Below, piece by piece: positions 36,957-49,202 of a stretch of 64,000 nt of DNA; position 1 is the first letter of the stretch, and each line of letters starts with the position of its first letter. The translations under genes were made by a program, and so were the position numbers. The notes under the pieces were generated by a model that did not search any database, was not told where the DNA came from, and worked only from the letters and a program-made list of their open reading frames with translations. This DNA is from CAWKDG01 sp963848355. Its GTDB lineage: Bacteria; Actinomycetota; Acidimicrobiia; Acidimicrobiales; UBA8190. The stretch is from assembly GCA_963848355.1 (NCBI GenBank), contig CAWKDG010000012.1, positions 682,001 to 746,000 of the forward strand. The letters run 5' to 3'.

Positions 36957-38084
36957 CTAACCCCTGACCGCCGACAGTCGGACGAGCAGCGCCTCGAGCA
37001 TGAGCGCCTCGTTCGGGTTGCGGACCATCTCGACGCAGATTCCTTCGACGGCCGTCACGGCGTCCGACAGCTCGCGCACCCGCTCCGCGGCACGACCGGA
37101 CCCCGACGCCCGGCTGCCGGCGACGTCGGCCACCAGTCGGTCGCGGTAGGCGCCGGCCAGCACCCCGAGGCCGGCCATGATCTCGTCGGAGCGCCAGCGC
37201 CGCTCCTCGCGGTGGTGGCGGTCCTCGATGTCCTTGCGTCCCGGGACCCCGCGCTCCCCCGTCGACTCGGCCTGGTCGGCCCGGGCCTGCATCTCGGCCT
37301 GGTGCTGCAGACGCAGGGGCTCGACCGCCTCCTCGGCCGCCGCCAACAGCTCGGCCGCCAGGGCGGCGGCGGTGGCGCCGGTGCCGTCGAGCCGGGTGGG
37401 GACGTCGCGCCACAGCGTCCGGCGCGCGGCGAAGCCCTCGTCGTCGACCAGGAGCCGGGCCCGGTCGACGCTGCCGCGGGCGGCGACCGCCATGTCCCGG
37501 GCCCGCTCCTCCTCGACCCCCTGCGCCACCAGCCACGCCGTCAGGGCCCCGGGCGGCACGGGACGGAGATCGATGCGGACGCACCGGCTGGCCACCGTGG
37601 CCAGCTCGGGCGGCACCAGATCGGCCAGGAGGACGAAGACGGTGTCGCCCGGCGGCTCCTCCAGGGTCTTCAGCAGCACGGGGGCGGCCAGCCGGGCCAG
37701 ATGGACGTCGGAGACGGCCACGACCTGGCGGTGGGCTTCGAGGGGTCGGCGCTGGGCCAGGCGGACGATGCGGCGGGCGTCGTCGACCGTCACCGACGGC
37801 CCCGAACGGTCGACCTCGACCAGATCGGGATGGACACCGGCCAGGGCCCGCCGACAGGTCGAGCACTCCCCGCACCCCCCCGTCGGACAGAGCAGGGCGG
37901 CGGCGAAACCGCGCACGAGGGCCCGTTGGCCGACGCCCGGCGGCCCCGCCAGCAGGTAGGCGTGCACGGGACGGCGGGCCATGAGCCGCAGCCGGTCCAC
38001 CGCCGCCGCCTGGCCCACGACGTCCTCGAAGAGGGCGCGCACGGGCGCCTCGGTGTCCGTCGCCGGGGCGGCGTCGACGGTCAC
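36957..38084 (-). CDS. holB: DNA polymerase III subunit delta'
   Basis: Clamp-loader subunit; 375 residues, AAA+ fold. The zinc module CPTGGCGECSTC is intact. The P-loop reads GPPGVGQRALV, with Gln in place of the Walker A Lys, so like the E. coli delta' it should not hydrolyse ATP. SRC-type motif is in LATVASRCVRIDLRP, and DVHLARLAAPVLLKTLEEPP is the usual delta' segment. GTG 38084 overlaps the tmk stop (GTGA), a common tmk-holB pairing. Confidence 0.92.
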   Translation of the reverse strand: MTVDAAPATDTEAPVRALFEDVVGQAAAVDRLRLMARRPVHAYLLAGPPGVGQRALVRGFAAALLCPTGGCGECSTCRRALAGVHPDLVEVDRSGPSVTVDDARRIVRLAQRRPLEAHRQVVAVSDVHLARLAAPVLLKTLEEPPGDTVFVLLADLVPPELATVASRCVRIDLRPVPPGALTAWLVAQGVEEERARDMAVAARGSVDRARLLVDDEGFAARRTLWRDVPTRLDGTGATAAALAAELLAAAEEAVEPLRLQHQAEMQARADQAESTGERGVPGRKDIEDRHHREERRWRSDEIMAGLGVLAGAYRDRLVADVAGSRASGSGRAAERVRELSDAVTAVEGICVEMVRNPNEALMLEALLVRLSAVRG

Positions 38085-38704
38085 GACGCACCCGCGTCGG
38101 GCGCGCCCAGGTGGGCCGCCACCGCCGCCGTCAGATGCTGCGCCACCTCGTCGGCCGCCCCCGTCCCGTCGATCACGACCCAGTGCCCGGGATCGGCGGC
38201 GGCCAGGGCCAGGTACCCGGACCGGACCCTCTGCAGGAATGCGTCGCCCAGGCTCTCGAGGCGGTCGTCGACCCCTCCCGCCCGCCGTCCCCGGGCCATC
38301 TCCACGGGCACGTCGACGAGGAGCGTCAGGTCGGCCCCCACCCCCCCGGTGGCGAAGTCCACCACCCGTCGCAGGTCCCCGAGATCGAGGCCACGGCCGT
38401 ACCCCTGGTAGGCGAGCGTCGACCCCGAGAACCGGTCGGTCACCACCCACCGCCCGGCCGCCAGGGCCGGGGCCACCACCTCGGCCATGTGCTGGGCCCG
38501 GTCGGCCGCCAGCAGCAGCGCCTCGGTCCGCTCCGCCACCGGCGGCAGGTCTCGGTCGAGCAGCAGACCCCGCAGCGCGCTCCCGAGAGCCGTCGCCCCC
38601 GGTTCAGCCGTCACCGTGAGGCGGGGATCCCGCCCGAGGAGCCGGGCCTGGGTGGTCTTGCCACTCCCGTCGATCCCCTCGAGGGCGATCAGCCGGCCGC
38701 GCAC
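38081..38704 (-). CDS. tmk: Thymidylate kinase
   Basis: Phosphorylates dTMP; 207 residues. P-loop ALEGIDGSGKTTQARLL at the N-terminus, the DRF motif in VVTDRFSGSTLAYQGYGRGLD, and the LID region LVDVPVEMARGRR. GTG 38704 is the first suitable codon, eleven bases after the topA stop; no Shine-Dalgarno. The region between P-loop and EPG motif is slightly shorter than usual. Confidence 0.94.
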   Translation of the reverse strand: MRGRLIALEGIDGSGKTTQARLLGRDPRLTVTAEPGATALGSALRGLLLDRDLPPVAERTEALLLAADRAQHMAEVVAPALAAGRWVVTDRFSGSTLAYQGYGRGLDLGDLRRVVDFATGGVGADLTLLVDVPVEMARGRRAGGVDDRLESLGDAFLQRVRSGYLALAAADPGHWVVIDGTGAADEVAQHLTAAVAAHLGAPDAGAS

Positions 38705-38714
38705 GGGAGGGATC

Positions 38715-41650
38715 TCAGCCGTCGGAATCAGGCGCCGTCGGTTCAGGCGCCGTCGCGCCCGCCTTCGGTGCGACCGCCCCGGCCTTCTTGGCCGTCGTCG
38801 TCTTCGTCGTTGCGCCGGCCTTCTTGGCGCCGGCCTTCTTGGCCCCCGCCTTGGTGGGCGCAGCTTTTGTCGCCGCAGCCTTCTTGGCCGGGCTCTTCTT
38901 GGCCGCCTTCTTGGCCTTCGCCGCCTTCTTGGCCCGTTTGACCGGCGGCCCCGCGGCGCGGCGGTCGGCCAGGAGCTCGACGGCGCGCTCGTGGGTGATC
39001 GTCTCCTGATCGTCGCCCTGGCGCAAGGAGGCGTTCGTCGTCCCGTCGGTGACATAGGGCCCGAAGCGTCCGGACCGGAGCACGATCGGCTGCTTCGTCT
39101 CCGGGTCGTCGCCCAGCTCCTTGAGCGGCGCCGCCGCCGTCCGGCCCCGGCCGCGCTTGGGTTGGGCGAACAGGGCCATCGCCTGGTCGAGATCGACGGT
39201 GAAGAGCTCCTCCTCACCCGTCAGGCTGCGCGTGTCGGACCCCTTCTTCAGGTAGGGCCCGAACCGGCCGTTCAAGGCCAGGATCTCCTCGCCGGTGGCC
39301 GGGTCGGTGCCCACCGGACGCGGCAACCGGAGCAAGCGCACGGCGTCGTCGAGGGTGACGGTGTCGAGCGCCATGGTCTTGAACAGCGAGGCCGTCCGGG
39401 GCTTCTCGCCCCCGTCGACCGCTTCGCCCAGCTGCACGTAGGGACCGAAGCGACCGGTCCGGGCGATGACCGGGAGCTCCTCGTCGGGGTGGTTGCCGAG
39501 CGCCCGGTCCCCCGACGGCGCCGCCAGCATCTCCTCGGCCCGTTCGAGGGTCAGCTCGTCGGGGGGCAGGTCCTCGGGGATCGAGGCGCGGTCGTCGTCG
39601 CGTTGGAGATACGGCCCGTAGCGGCCCACGCGTGCCACCACGGCGCGGCCCTCGGCGTCGTCGCCGATGGGGATGGAGTTGACCTCGCGGGCGTCGATCT
39701 CGCCCAGGTGGACGGCGATCTCACCCTTCAGGCCGCGCTTGAGGTCACCGTTGCCGTTGCTGTTGCCGTTGCCGGTGGCGCCGGGATCACCGAAGTAGAA
39801 GCTCGTCAGCCAGGGCAGCGCCTCGCGCGCCCCCCGGCGATCTCGTCGAGGTCGTTCTCCATGGCGGCGGTGAAGCCGTAGTCGACGAGGTTGCCGAAGT
39901 ACTGCTCGAGCAGCCCCACCACGGCGAAGGCGGTGAACGAGGGGACGAGGGCCGTGCCCTTCTTCCACACGTACCCCCGCTCCTGGATGGTCCCCAGGAT
40001 CGAGGCGTAGGTCGACGGGCGTCCCACCCCCAGCTCCTCCAGCGCCTTCACGAGCGACGCCTCGGTGTAGCGGGCCGGCGGCTGGGTGGTGTGCGACCGC
40101 GGCTCGAGGGCGGTGGCCGACAGCGTGTCCCCCTCGGCCAGCGCCGGCAGCTGCACCTCGCGCTCGGCCAGGTCGGCCTCGGGGTCGTCGGACCCCTCGA
40201 CGTAGGCGCGCAGGAACCCGGGGAAGGTGATCACCTGGCCCGAGGCGGCGAACTCCGCCTCTTCCACGACACCAGCCCCTTCGACGACACCAGCTCCGTC
40301 GGTGCTGGCGGCCCCGGCCGCCGGCGTCCCCACCAGGCGGACCTGGGCGCTCGTGCCGGTGGCGTCGGCCATCTGCGAGGCGACGGTCCTCTTCCAGATC
40401 AGGTCGTAGAGACGCAGCGCGTCGCCCGACAGCTCCCCCTCGGCCTGGTCCGGGGTGCGGAACGACTCGCCGGCGGGCCGGATGGCCTCGTGGGCCTCCT
40501 GGGCGTTCTTCACCTTCCGCTCGTAGCGCCGCGGCGTGTCGGGGACGTACTCGGGCCCGTAGAGCTGCGCCGCCTGGCCCCGCGAGGCGGTCAGCGCCTC
40601 GTCCGACAACGTCGTCGAGTCGGTCCGCATGTAGGTGATCCAGCCCTGCTCGTAGAGGCGCTGGGCCACCTGCATCGTCCGCTGGGCCCCGAAGCGCAGC
40701 TTGCGGCTGGCCTCCTGCTGCAGCGTCGACGTCATGAACGGCGGCGCCGGCGACCGGCGCAACGGCTTCTCCGTCACCGACTTCACGACGAAGGGCCGGT
40801 CCCGCAACGAGGTGGCCAGGCCGGTGGCCTCGGCCTCACCGAGGACCCTGACCTCACCGCGCGCCGACAGGACCCCCGTCTCCGAGAAATCGCGGCCGGT
40901 GGCGACCGGGGTGCCTCCGAGGGCCACCAGGGTGGCGTCGAAGCTCTGGCTGGCCCGGTCCGTCGACGCCGCGGTCTCGAACGTCCCGTCCAGGTCCCAC
41001 CACGTGGCCGAGCGGAACTTCATCCGCGCCCGCTCGCGCTCGACGATCATCCGGGTGGCCACCGACTGGACCCGGCCGGCGGACAGGCGGGGCATGATCT
41101 TCTTCCACAGGACGGGCGAGACCTCGTAGCCGTAGAGGCGGTCGAGGATCCGCCGGGCCTCCTGGGCGTCGACCAGCCGCCGGTCGAGGTCGCGCCAGTC
41201 CTCGACGGCGCGCTGGATGGCCGACGGCGTGATCTCGTGGAAGACCATCCGCTTCACCGGGACCTGGGGGGAGAGGACCTCGGAGAGGTGCCAGGCGATC
41301 GACTCCCCCTCGCGGTCCTCGTCCGTGGCCAGATAGACCTCGCTGGCCTGCTTCACGAGGGCCTTCAACTTGGCCACCACGTCGCGTTTCTCGGGCGCCA
41401 CCACGTAGAGGGGCTTGAACCCGTTGTCGACGTCGACGCCCAACCGGGCCCAGCCCTCGCCCTTGTAGGCGGCCGGGACCTCGTTGGCCCGCCGGGGGAG
41501 GTCCCGGATGTGCCCCACCGACGACTCGACCACGAATTCGGGACCGAGCAGGCCCGCGATCGTCCGGGCCTTGGCCGGCGACTCGACGATCACGAGGGGG
41601 CGGCCGGCACCGTTGGACCGGGTCTGGGTGGTTCGGGTGGGAGGAGGCAT
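38715..41650 (-). CDS. topA: DNA topoisomerase I (one frameshift)
   Basis: Type IA topoisomerase relaxing negative supercoils. Toprim domain LVIVESPAKARTIAG at the N-terminus, acidic triad region ATDEDREGESIAWHL, active-site tyrosine in GWITYMRTDSTTLSD, and NAQEAHEAIRP. The frame breaks after LDEIAGG near 39830-39835 at a run of six C (plus strand), consistent with one missing base, and resumes EALPWLTSFYFGDP. It continues with three or four C-terminal repeats (GRYGPYLQ, GRFGPYVQ, GRFGPYLKK, GRFGPYVTD) and ends in a Lys/Ala-rich basic tail typical of actinobacteria. About 979 residues if repaired. Confidence 0.95.
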
Positions 41651-41764
41651 CGTCGTGGTGAGCGTGGAGGGTGATGGCGTGCCCTGTCAACAAGCCCAGG
41701 TCACGGCCTCCCTCCGGCCCGGAAGTATGCCCGGATCCCCCGGGGCCGGTGGGTCAGGGGCCGC

Positions 41765-44119
<2,355 letters not shown>

Positions 44120-44273
44120 GCGCCTGCTGCTCCCTTCATAGGTCCCGGGCCGGCAGAGGGCCGGGGCCGGTCGTGCTTCGGTTCGTGCGATCTCTCAGGT
44201 GGTGCGGGGTGGGAGGCGGCACGCCGAGGCGGCCACGGCCTCCCGAGGACGGGGACTGACGATACCGACTCCA

Positions 44274-44339
44274 CGCGACGACGGGCAAGGAAGCTCGCGA
44301 CCACGGGCACAGAAGCCGGCGACCACGGGCACGGAAGGC
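44274..44339. repeat. Three tandem 22-bp repeats upstream of hppA
   Basis: Units at 44274-44295, 44296-44317 and 44318-44339 share GCGACCACGGGCA followed by GGAAG or AGAAG. They are intergenic, 155-220 bases before the hppA start. The 22-base period is two helical turns, so all copies face the same side of DNA. Confidence 0.85.
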
Positions 44340-44351
44340 TCCCCCCGGCGC

Positions 44352-46826
44352 CTAGCTGCGGAGGTCGACCTCCTCGGTGTCGGGTCCGGCGATCAGCTCG
44401 TAGTCGGGGTTCAAGATGGCCAGGCGCCCCTCCCAGGCCCCCACCGTCCCCTGGGCCACCAGGCGGGCCCCTTGCTGGATCCCGGGGATCCGCCGCCGTC
44501 CCTGGAAGACGAGCAGGATGGCACCGCTCGGGTCGACGAGGGTGCACTCGAGGCTGGGCGTCGGCGTCTTCGTCGGCACCCGGATCGACTTCACCCGTCC
44601 CGCCACCGCCACGCGGCTACGCCAGGCGGCGGCGGCGATGGGCGTCGTCCCCGCGGTCTGGCCCCCGAGCTCGTCGTCCATGCGCTGGACCTCGCGCGTC
44701 GTCCGGGCGGCGCGGGCCACGGCCGTCTCGATGAGCCGGCGTCGTCGTTCTCCGCTGTGACCGCGCGTCAATTGGAAGGGGACGATGGTGGCATTGACGT
44801 GGGGCAGTTGGCCCACCCCGGCGGCGATCCGGTCGGCGCTGCGGTCGTGGAGCAGGCGGCGCCACCCGGCGGCGAAGCCACGCCGCGGCAGCAGGATGGT
44901 CAGCTCGGTGGTGCCGTCGGCCGTGGTCTGGGCGGCGAGCTCCAGCGCGGCACGCGCCAGCCGGCGGTCGGGACACTCGATGATGTCGAGGGGGAGGCGC
45001 GACAACCCGAGTCGGCTCCAGTCGGCTTCGAGATCCCCCGCCTCCAACGGGTCGACGGCGAAGTGCACGGCCCGCAGCTCATCGGGCGTCAGCGTGCGCG
45101 CGTACTGGATGGCGCGGGCGGTGGCCAGGTCCATCCGGTCGACGAGGACGAGGACGACGTGGCGGCGCAGCACCGGGGCCTCGCAGGCGATGGCGGCGTC
45201 CTGCTCGAGCTGTTTGTCCTCGCCGACGTACTGCCGGTGCAGCCGCAGCAGCAGCAGCACCCCCAGGGGGAGCAGGACGAGGACGACCCACGCCCCCTGC
45301 TTGAATTTCGTCACGGCGATGATGATGTCGACGATGAACGAGAGCACACCGGCCGTCCCGTTGATGATCGACCGTCGCTGCCACTGCGGTTCCCGGTGCG
45401 TCAGGTGGTACTTCACCATCCCGGCCCCGGCGATGGTGAAGCCGGTGAACACACCGATGGCGTAGAGGGGGATCAGGTTGTCCACCTCGGCGTTGGTCAC
45501 CACCAGCAACGCGATCGACACGACGGTCAGCACGATGATGCCGGTCGAGAACACGAGCCGGTGCCCCCGTCGCGTGAGCGCCCGGGGAAGGTAGGAGTCC
45601 GCCGCGGCGAAGGAGGCCAGGAAAGGGAAGCCGGTGAAGCTGGTGTTGGCCGCCAGCACCAGGATGAGCAGTGTCCCCCCCTGGAGGGCGACGTACAGGA
45701 CGCTGCCCAATGCCCCGTGGCCGTAGACGTCCTTGGCGATCTGGGCCACGACCGTCGGGATCCCGCCGGTGCGGGGGACGGGGTGGACGACCGAGGCCAG
45801 GAAAGCCACGCCCATCACGAGCGTGCCCAGGATCACGGCCATGATCACCAGTGTCTGGCGGGCGTTTCGGGCCTCGGGCTGGCGGAAGACGCTGACCCCG
45901 TTGGAGATGGCCTCGGTCCCCGTCAGGGCCGACCCGCCGGCGGCGAACGACTTCATGACGATGAAGAGGCTGGCCCCGATCAACAGGCCGCTCCCGGGCC
46001 TCCCGATGGGGACGTGGTCCTTCAGGTCGAGTGTATGGGCGTGCAGTTGGCCGAGCGTGTCCTTCACGATGCCGACGACGATCAGGATGACCATGTTGAC
46101 GATGAAGAAGTAGGTGGGAACGGCGAAGACCCGACCGGCTTCGCGGATGCCGCGCAGGTTCCCGTAGGCGATGAGCACGACGAAACCGACGGCGATCTCC
46201 ACCGTCCAGCGGTCGAGCGAGGCGAAGACCGACGTGAGGGCGGCCACCCCGGCGGCCACCGACACGGCGACCGTCAGGGTGTAGTCGATCAACAACGACA
46301 CCGCCGCGATCTGGGCCACGTTGGGACCGAAGTTCTCGCGGGCCACCACGTAGGCGCCGCCGGCCTTCGTGTAGACCTTCACGACCTCGAGGTAGGACAG
46401 CGTCACGAAGAACAGCACCACGATGACCGCGGCGCTGACCCCGAGCACGAGGGAGAAGGCGGCCACCCCGATGGCCTTCACCAGGGTCAGCAGGATCTGC
46501 TCGGTGGCGTAGGCCGAGGACGAGATCACGTCCGACGACAGCACGGCCAACGCCGTCGGCTTGCCCAGGCGCTCGGTCGACTGCCGTTCGGACGCCAACG
46601 GCGGGCCGAGGAGGGTGTTCTTCAGCCGGTAGCGCAGCGTCTCGGGGAGATCGGGTGTGTCGAACGACGGCAGGGCCACCGGAGCCACCGCCCGGTCGCC
46701 GGGCCGGGCCGGGCGTGCCGCCACCTCCCGGTCACCGTCGGCGGGGTCACCGACGCCGGAGTCCGGGACCGCAGGGCTCGTGGCCGTGGGCGGGCCGGGG
46801 TCGTTCACCCCCTCAGGTAACCACAT
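44352..46826 (-). CDS. APC-superfamily permease fused to a C-terminal OB-fold domain
   Basis: 824 residues from ATG 46826. A hydrophilic N-terminus leads to the APC core: PTALAVLSSDVISSSAYATEQIL opens helix 1, KAGGAYVVARENFGP and SFAAGGSALTGTEAISNGV are typical, and about 12 helices end near LLPLGVLLLLRLHR (about residue 540). A soluble region resembling a universal-stress-like domain follows (RHVVLVLVDRMDLATARAIQYAR). The last 80 residues form an OB-fold (VAVAGRVKSIRVPTK, LVFQGRRRIPGIQQGARLVAQG, LNPDYELI). In mycobacteria the permease and OB-fold protein are separate genes flanking trkA genes; here they are one frame. Upstream frame extension to 47717 is antisense to trkA and rejected. Confidence 0.85.
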   Translation of the reverse strand: MWLPEGVNDPGPPTATSPAVPDSGVGDPADGDREVAARPARPGDRAVAPVALPSFDTPDLPETLRYRLKNTLLGPPLASERQSTERLGKPTALAVLSSDVISSSAYATEQILLTLVKAIGVAAFSLVLGVSAAVIVVLFFVTLSYLEVVKVYTKAGGAYVVARENFGPNVAQIAAVSLLIDYTLTVAVSVAAGVAALTSVFASLDRWTVEIAVGFVVLIAYGNLRGIREAGRVFAVPTYFFIVNMVILIVVGIVKDTLGQLHAHTLDLKDHVPIGRPGSGLLIGASLFIVMKSFAAGGSALTGTEAISNGVSVFRQPEARNARQTLVIMAVILGTLVMGVAFLASVVHPVPRTGGIPTVVAQIAKDVYGHGALGSVLYVALQGGTLLILVLAANTSFTGFPFLASFAAADSYLPRALTRRGHRLVFSTGIIVLTVVSIALLVVTNAEVDNLIPLYAIGVFTGFTIAGAGMVKYHLTHREPQWQRRSIINGTAGVLSFIVDIIIAVTKFKQGAWVVLVLLPLGVLLLLRLHRQYVGEDKQLEQDAAIACEAPVLRRHVVLVLVDRMDLATARAIQYARTLTPDELRAVHFAVDPLEAGDLEADWSRLGLSRLPLDIIECPDRRLARAALELAAQTTADGTTELTILLPRRGFAAGWRRLLHDRSADRIAAGVGQLPHVNATIVPFQLTRGHSGERRRRLIETAVARAARTTREVQRMDDELGGQTAGTTPIAAAAWRSRVAVAGRVKSIRVPTKTPTPSLECTLVDPSGAILLVFQGRRRIPGIQQGARLVAQGTVGAWEGRLAILNPDYELIAGPDTEEVDLRS

Positions 46827-46864
46827 GCCCCCCCGGGGAACGGCACCCATGGCCGGTCGATGGC

Positions 46865-46896
46865 GACCAATGAGACGAATGACCAATGAGACGAAG
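46865..46896. repeat. Two 16-bp direct repeats in the permease/trkA divergent interval
   Basis: GACCAATGAGACGAA is repeated at 46865 and 46881, differing only at the sixteenth base. It lies between the divergent starts and just upstream of GGAGAG near the first trkA. Confidence 0.85.
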
Positions 46897-46949
46897 GAGA
46901 GGTGGTTGAGAGAATTGTCATCCCGGCCGGCGCCGTGTTGCATGGAGCG

Positions 46950-47639
46950 GTGCACGTGGTCGTGGTGGGATGCGGTCGGGTCGGTTCCGGGCTCGCCGTG
47001 GGCCTGGCCCACCAGGGCCACAGCGTGGCCGTCCTCGACAAGGCGCCCCGGGCCTTCCGCCGCCTGCCCGGTGGCTGGCCGGGCACCACCGTGGTGGGCT
47101 CGGGCTTCGACCGCGACGACCTCGACAAGGCGGGGGCGGGCACGGCCGACGCCCTGGCGGCGGTGACGAGCGGGGACAACTCCAACATCCTCACGGCCCG
47201 GATCGCCCGCGAGAACTACGGGATCGCCAACGTCGTGGCCCGGATCTACGACCCCAAGCGGGCCGAGATCTACCAGCGCCTGGGCATCCCCACGGTGGCC
47301 ACCGTGACGTGGACCATCGACCAGGTCCTGCGGCGGTTGCTGCCGGACACGATCACCGGGGAATGGACCGACGCCACCGGCCAGCTCGTCCTCGTCGAGC
47401 ACCTCCTGCCCGAGGCGTGGGCCGGGAAGCGTCTCTACGATCTCGGCCTCGAGGGACGGGCCAACCTGGTGGCCGTGACCCGCGCCGGTGTCCCCCGCCT
47501 CGACCTCGCCGCCATGGTCGGGCAGGAGGGCGACGTCCTCCACGTGGCCGTGATGAAGGACGCCATGGTCGATCTCGAGCGCCGCATCGCCACCGGGGCC
47601 CCGGTGTCGAGGCCGGTCGAAGGGCGCCGACGTCCATGA
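46950..47639 (+). CDS. trkA: TrkA-type K+ uptake regulator (CeoB-like, first of pair)
   Basis: Cytoplasmic NAD-binding regulator of Trk/Ktr potassium channels. The Rossmann motif VVVVGCGRVGSGLA opens the protein, then VAVLDKAPRAF (acidic end of strand 2), and a TrkA-C domain at the C-terminus (LVLVEHLLPEAWAGKRL). 229 residues from GTG 46950; an in-frame GTG at 46902 with GGAGAG just before it is the alternative. The second trkA follows 13 bases later. No TrkH/TrkG channel is in the window. Confidence 0.9.
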   Translation: MHVVVVGCGRVGSGLAVGLAHQGHSVAVLDKAPRAFRRLPGGWPGTTVVGSGFDRDDLDKAGAGTADALAAVTSGDNSNILTARIARENYGIANVVARIYDPKRAEIYQRLGIPTVATVTWTIDQVLRRLLPDTITGEWTDATGQLVLVEHLLPEAWAGKRLYDLGLEGRANLVAVTRAGVPRLDLAAMVGQEGDVLHVAVMKDAMVDLERRIATGAPVSRPVEGRRRP

Positions 47640-47652
47640 CAGGCCGACGCCG

Positions 47653-48315
47653 ATGAAGGTGGCCATCGCCGGGGCCGGCAGCGTGGGGACCGCCATCGCC
47701 AAGGACCTGCACGCCAACGGTCACGACGTCCTCGTCATCGAGAGGGACCCCGATCTCGTGGAGCGCCTGCGCCATTCACTGGACGTCATCTGGGTGGCTG
47801 CCGATGCCTGCGAGGTGAGCTCGCTCGTGGCCGCCGGCATGGCCGACGTCGACGTGGCCGTGGCCGCCACCGGGGACGACGAGGACAACCTCGTGATCTC
47901 GCTGCTGTCCAAGCAGGAGTTCGCCGTCCCCCGCGTGGTGGCCCGGGTGAACCATCCCGACAACCAGTGGCTGTTCAACGAGTCCTGGGGTGTCGACGTC
48001 TCGGTGTCCACCCCCCAGCTGCTCACCGCCCTGGTCGAGGAGGCCGTCTCGGTGGGGTCCCTCGTCCGCCTGCTGCAGTTCGAGGGCGGATCGGCCAACC
48101 TGGTCGAGGTGACCCTGGCCGAGGGCTCGCCGGCCGAGGGTATCGCCCTGGCCGATCTCGAGATCCCCCGCGACGCCACCATCGTGGCCGTCGTCCGTCA
48201 GGACCGCCTGGTCGTGCCCCGGGGCGACACCGTCCTGAGCGCCGGCGACGAGGTCCTGGCCCTGGTCATCGGCGATGCCGAGGACGCCGTCCGCCGGCTG
48301 CTCGTCGGTCCCTGA
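47653..48315 (+). CDS. trkA: TrkA-type K+ uptake regulator (CeoC-like, second of pair)
   Basis: 220 residues: KVAIAGAGSVGTAIAKDL, VLVIERDPDLVERL, DNLVISLLSKQEF and a TrkA-C domain with NLVEVTLAEGSPAEGIALADL. Co-transcribed with the preceding copy. Paired half-size TrkA proteins are usual in actinobacteria and together equal the tandem TrkA of enterobacteria. Confidence 0.92.
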   Translation: MKVAIAGAGSVGTAIAKDLHANGHDVLVIERDPDLVERLRHSLDVIWVAADACEVSSLVAAGMADVDVAVAATGDDEDNLVISLLSKQEFAVPRVVARVNHPDNQWLFNESWGVDVSVSTPQLLTALVEEAVSVGSLVRLLQFEGGSANLVEVTLAEGSPAEGIALADLEIPRDATIVAVVRQDRLVVPRGDTVLSAGDEVLALVIGDAEDAVRRLLVGP

Positions 48316-48342
48316 CGTCTCCGCCCGGGCAGGGGCCGACCG

Positions 48343-48348
48343 TAGACT
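48343..48348 (+). promoter_or_regulatory. Probable leaderless -10 box of the HAD gene
   Basis: TAGACT, then seven bases, then ATG 48356, with no ribosome site. Confidence 0.45.
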
Positions 48349-48355
48349 CGTCTCC

Positions 48356-49147
48356 ATGGAGGCGGCCTTCTTCGACCTGGACAAGACGGTCATCGCCCGG
48401 GCCTCGATGGCCGCCTTCGGCCACACCTTCTACCGGGGTGGGCTGATCTCGCGCCGGACGGTCCTGCGGGCCCTCGTGTCCCAACTCGTCTACCTCCACC
48501 TGGGGGCGAGCGAGCAGAAGCTGGCCCGGATCCGGGAGTCGGTCCTGGCCATGACGCGGGGGTGGGACCAGACCCAGGTGTCGGACCTCGTGCGCGAGGC
48601 GCTCGACGAGGTCGTCGAGCCCATCATCTACGCCGAGGCGGTCGAGCTCATCGACCAGCACCGCGCCGCCGGGCGGCGGACCTACATCGTCTCGGCCTCT
48701 CCCGAGGAGATCGTTCAGCCCCTGGCCGAGTACCTGGGGGTCGACGGCGCCATCGCCAGCCGGGCCGTGGTGGACCTCGACGGCCGTTACACCGGGGAGA
48801 TGGCCTTCTACGCCTACGGTCCCTTCAAGGCCGACGCCATCCGGTCCCTCACCCTCTTCGAGGGGATCGATCTCGCCGGGTCCTACGCCTACAGCGATTC
48901 CTACACCGACGTGCCCATGCTCGAGGTCGTGGGCCATCCCGTCGCCGTCAACCCCGACCGGGTGCTCGCCCGCCTGGCCCGCGAGCGCGGGTGGGACATC
49001 CGCCAGTTCTCGCGCCCGATCCGCCTGCGCGACCGCGTCCCCGTCCCCAACCTGCCCACGGCCGCGGCCGTCACCGGGGCGGCGTTGGCCGTGTCGGGGG
49101 CGGCGATGCTGGCGTGGCGCTACAACCAGCGGCGGACCGCCAGCTGA
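48356..49147 (+). CDS. HAD-superfamily IB phosphatase (SerB-like) with C-terminal membrane helix
   Basis: 263 residues. Catalytic motif I is FFDLDKTVIARAS, with motif II in YIVSASPEEIVQPL and motif III/IV in DSYTDVPMLEVVGHPVAVNPD. This HAD-IB group hydrolyses small phosphate esters and includes proteins fused or adjacent to phospholipid acyltransferases; the substrate is unknown. The C-terminus has a hydrophobic helix (AAVTGAALAVSGAAMLAW), suggesting membrane attachment. Confidence 0.88.
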   Translation: MEAAFFDLDKTVIARASMAAFGHTFYRGGLISRRTVLRALVSQLVYLHLGASEQKLARIRESVLAMTRGWDQTQVSDLVREALDEVVEPIIYAEAVELIDQHRAAGRRTYIVSASPEEIVQPLAEYLGVDGAIASRAVVDLDGRYTGEMAFYAYGPFKADAIRSLTLFEGIDLAGSYAYSDSYTDVPMLEVVGHPVAVNPDRVLARLARERGWDIRQFSRPIRLRDRVPVPNLPTAAAVTGAALAVSGAAMLAWRYNQRRTAS

Positions 49148-49202
49148 CCACGGTCGGAGAATGCCCAGGTGCCGGCGGAGGCGTGGGCCTCCGCCCGGGG
49201 GC

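Noticed and set aside
44274..44339. CRISPR array
   Set aside because: The 22-bp units are directly tandem, with no spacers and no cas genes.
44199..46820. 873-codon plus-strand ORF opposite the permease gene
   Set aside because: Antisense shadow; the minus frame has clear membrane helices and family motifs.
46827..47717. N-terminal extension of the permease frame
   Set aside because: It is antisense to trkA and lacks similarity; ATG 46826 is a better start.
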